The translations under genes were made by a program, and so were the position numbers. A model generated the notes under the pieces. It ran no database searches, was not told the DNA's origin, and saw only the letters and a program-made list of their open reading frames with translations. A stretch of DNA of 64,000 nt from Adiantum capillus-veneris. Lineage: Eukaryota > Streptophyta > Polypodiopsida > Polypodiales > Pteridaceae. Each line of letters begins with the position of its first letter. The first letter of the stretch is position 1. The DNA is taken from the NCBI GenBank assembly GCA_014529385.2, contig CM043966.1, positions 42,689,537-42,753,536 on the forward strand, written 5' to 3'. Positions 62,450 through 64,000 of the stretch are shown piece after piece.

Positions 62450-64000
62450 TGTCAGATTGATTTTCAATTTGGCTGCATTTACAAGAGTCTCTAAAGGTTC
62501 TAGCCCTTTATCTACCAGGATTGAACCTCTCAATGTTATTTTTTAGATGATGCGGTTCCTTTTGTTTGTTCCTTATTTTCCTTCTCATGTTTCAGCAGCT
62601 CTCTAGCTTGTTGAAGCTCAGTTTCTAAGGGATTTTTCTCTTTTAGCCTCTTTGCTTTCATTTTGTCTCATTTTTCCTTCCACAATTCTCTTTGAGTCCT
62701 TACCAATAAGCTCTCAAATTCCATTTAAACAAGCAGTTTGTTTTTATCCTCGACCTCTAGGTTTTTGGCAGTCTATTGAGCTTGATCTCTAGTCACCACA
62801 TTTACAAGAATGTAGGCTCAAGTTTATTAGATCCAGTTGAGCATGGAAAAATCCCAAATGATGTTCATTGTTGTTTTATCCTTGTAATCAAGATTCTTGG
62901 GATAATTCAAAAGAACATGGTCAAATCCACATCCGTCATAGAATCCAAAAATCTTCTTACGCTCACCCTTGTGTGGAAAAAATCTTGCTCAGTGATCACC
63001 AAGGACCTTTCGATTGGGATGCTTGTGGTGTCCCCATTGGCTATCATGTCCTAAGAGGATAGCCTCTAGGTTTATAATTTTGATTTTCTATGAACATGAG
63101 TGTGTTTTCATCCATTGTATAGTGATTCTTCATCCATTGTGCAACATATTATGGTTTTGTAGCTTCATCTGTACTTATCAACAAAAGATGGTCTTCGTCA
63201 ACATATAAAATTCTCTTAGGCTCTCTCTCATAGGTCTTGCTTGGTTCTTTGTAATATGAAGTTGATGGCAACACTCTTCGGTTCACAAGTGTTTCTACCA
63301 GCCGTGTATGTCTAACAATTGCTCGGTTCTCTTGAGGTAAAAGAGGTTGCTAACCCAACACTGGTTGAGGCTTGTCTCCCCCTTGAGCTATGTTATTTGG
63401 GTCTATCTGTTGGTACCTTGATGGCGGTGGAAATGGTTGCACCCCAAGTGATCTATATGGATTTTCCCTCATATAGTTTCTATTGTTAAAACATTCATTC
63501 AACTCATCGTTGGTCTACTTTTGCTTGATTTCACACCACTTCAAGACGCATGGTGCATTTGCTGCTACTGGTGGTTGTCGTACATTCGAGTTCAGTCTAT
63601 TGCTTTGGTTCATCCTCTTGATCACTTCTTTGACCATTTGATCAACATTCATCACGACTAAAGTTTGAACATTTTGCTTCATTGTGGATTCACTCATAGT
63701 TGATGAGGCACTACTAGTCACATTGTCTGCATCTTAAGTCACCTCCTTGTAAACTTTTATAGTTGTCCACTAGATACAAACTTCTCTAGTGACTTCTCAA
63801 ATGTGGTGCACGCTTTTAAGTGGAGGTACTTTTTGGAGTCTCGGTCTTCAAGTCCTCTATAAAGAGAAGTGTCAGTCTCTCATCTCGTGGTACTTCTTGT
63901 ATAGGACATTTCTCTATGTATCGTTTGAAGTGAAGCAAAGCTTTCTTCACTTTCTCGTTCTCTTTTTCCTTGAAAGCGTAGATTTTGAACATAGTATTGT
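62450..64000 (-). pseudogene. gag: Gag fragment of the element C/D family, running off the right edge
   Basis: From the right edge inward: the capsid helix (KVKKALLHFKRYIEKCPI, RDERLTLLFIEDL) aligns with D's MKQYIARYPEMEI and ERLVSLFLEGL. Frame 63515-63721 (VIKRMNQSNRLNSN, APCVLKWCEIKQK) aligns with the gag tail WCAIEGK. Zinc-knuckle remnants lie at 62.87-63.05 kb and the Lys/Glu linker at 62.45-62.8 kb, as in element C 16.1-16.5 kb. Multiple stops. The 5' part is outside the window. Confidence 0.75.

Overview
The window is plant nuclear DNA made almost entirely of nested, mostly decayed retrotransposons. I see no convincing host protein-coding gene, rRNA, tRNA gene or CRISPR array. The plant assignment rests on family content: a chromovirus with a C-terminal chromodomain, a Ty3/gypsy pol with a second (archaeal-type) RNase H, very large Tat/Athila-like elements with extra 3' reading frames, and an L1-like LINE with a DUF4283-type ORF1 and a zf-RVT module. 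Nothing identifies the species. The element mix and depth of nesting suggest a large-genome land plant (fern or gymnosperm would fit), but that is a guess.

Layout. 1-0.5 kb: a small inverted-repeat element. 0.5-4.7 kb (+): element A, a dead Tat-type Ty3/gypsy pol with two RNase H domains. 4.9-10.6 kb (-): element B, a chromovirus (truncated LTR, chromodomain, integrase, RT-RNase H, protease, gag) cut at its gag by element C. 10.6-18.2 kb (-): element C, a large gypsy element lacking RT and integrase, with its 3' LTR, a repeat-rich 3' frame, protease, gag remnant and a leader of palindromes. 18.2-21.1 kb: LTR fragments in opposite orientations plus microsatellites. 21.1-39.96 kb (-): element D, an almost complete 18.8-kb Ty3/gypsy element with both LTRs, target-site duplication, tRNA-Asp primer site and polypurine tract. 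40-47 kb: Ty1/copia remnant, an LTR related to element C, a gypsy integrase tail and an associated 3' frame on the + strand. 48.06-54.8 kb (+): a GC-rich LINE inserted in element E. 54.8-56.6 kb (-): element E, a fragment of the D family. 56.6-62 kb (+): an LTR and gag of the element-B family joined to gag, polypurine tract and 3' LTR of another family. 62.2-64 kb: an RT scrap (+) and a gag fragment (-) running off the window.

The most interesting system is element D and its relatives. Its order is LTR, leader, gag, protease 1, RT-RNase H, duplicated integrase zinc module, integrase core, a second retropepsin fused behind the integrase with W-V-P-K repeats, a 3.6-kb 3' frame, LTR. The integrase-protease fusion recurs in element E. 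Element D's leader and the spacer before its 3' frame carry 20-28-nt palindromes spaced about 280 bp. Sibling element C carries palindromes with the same ATCGCGAT core, similar spacing and entirely different but still self-complementary arms. In one D copy both arms have changed together. This looks like a maintained self-complementary signal (RNA hairpin or dimerisation site, or a dimeric protein-binding site) in an otherwise fast-changing region.

All coding regions carry stops, frameshifts or catalytic-site changes (RT YMDD to YMDN in D, FFDD to FFEE in B, a zinc-knuckle Cys to Tyr in B), so none of these copies looks autonomous.
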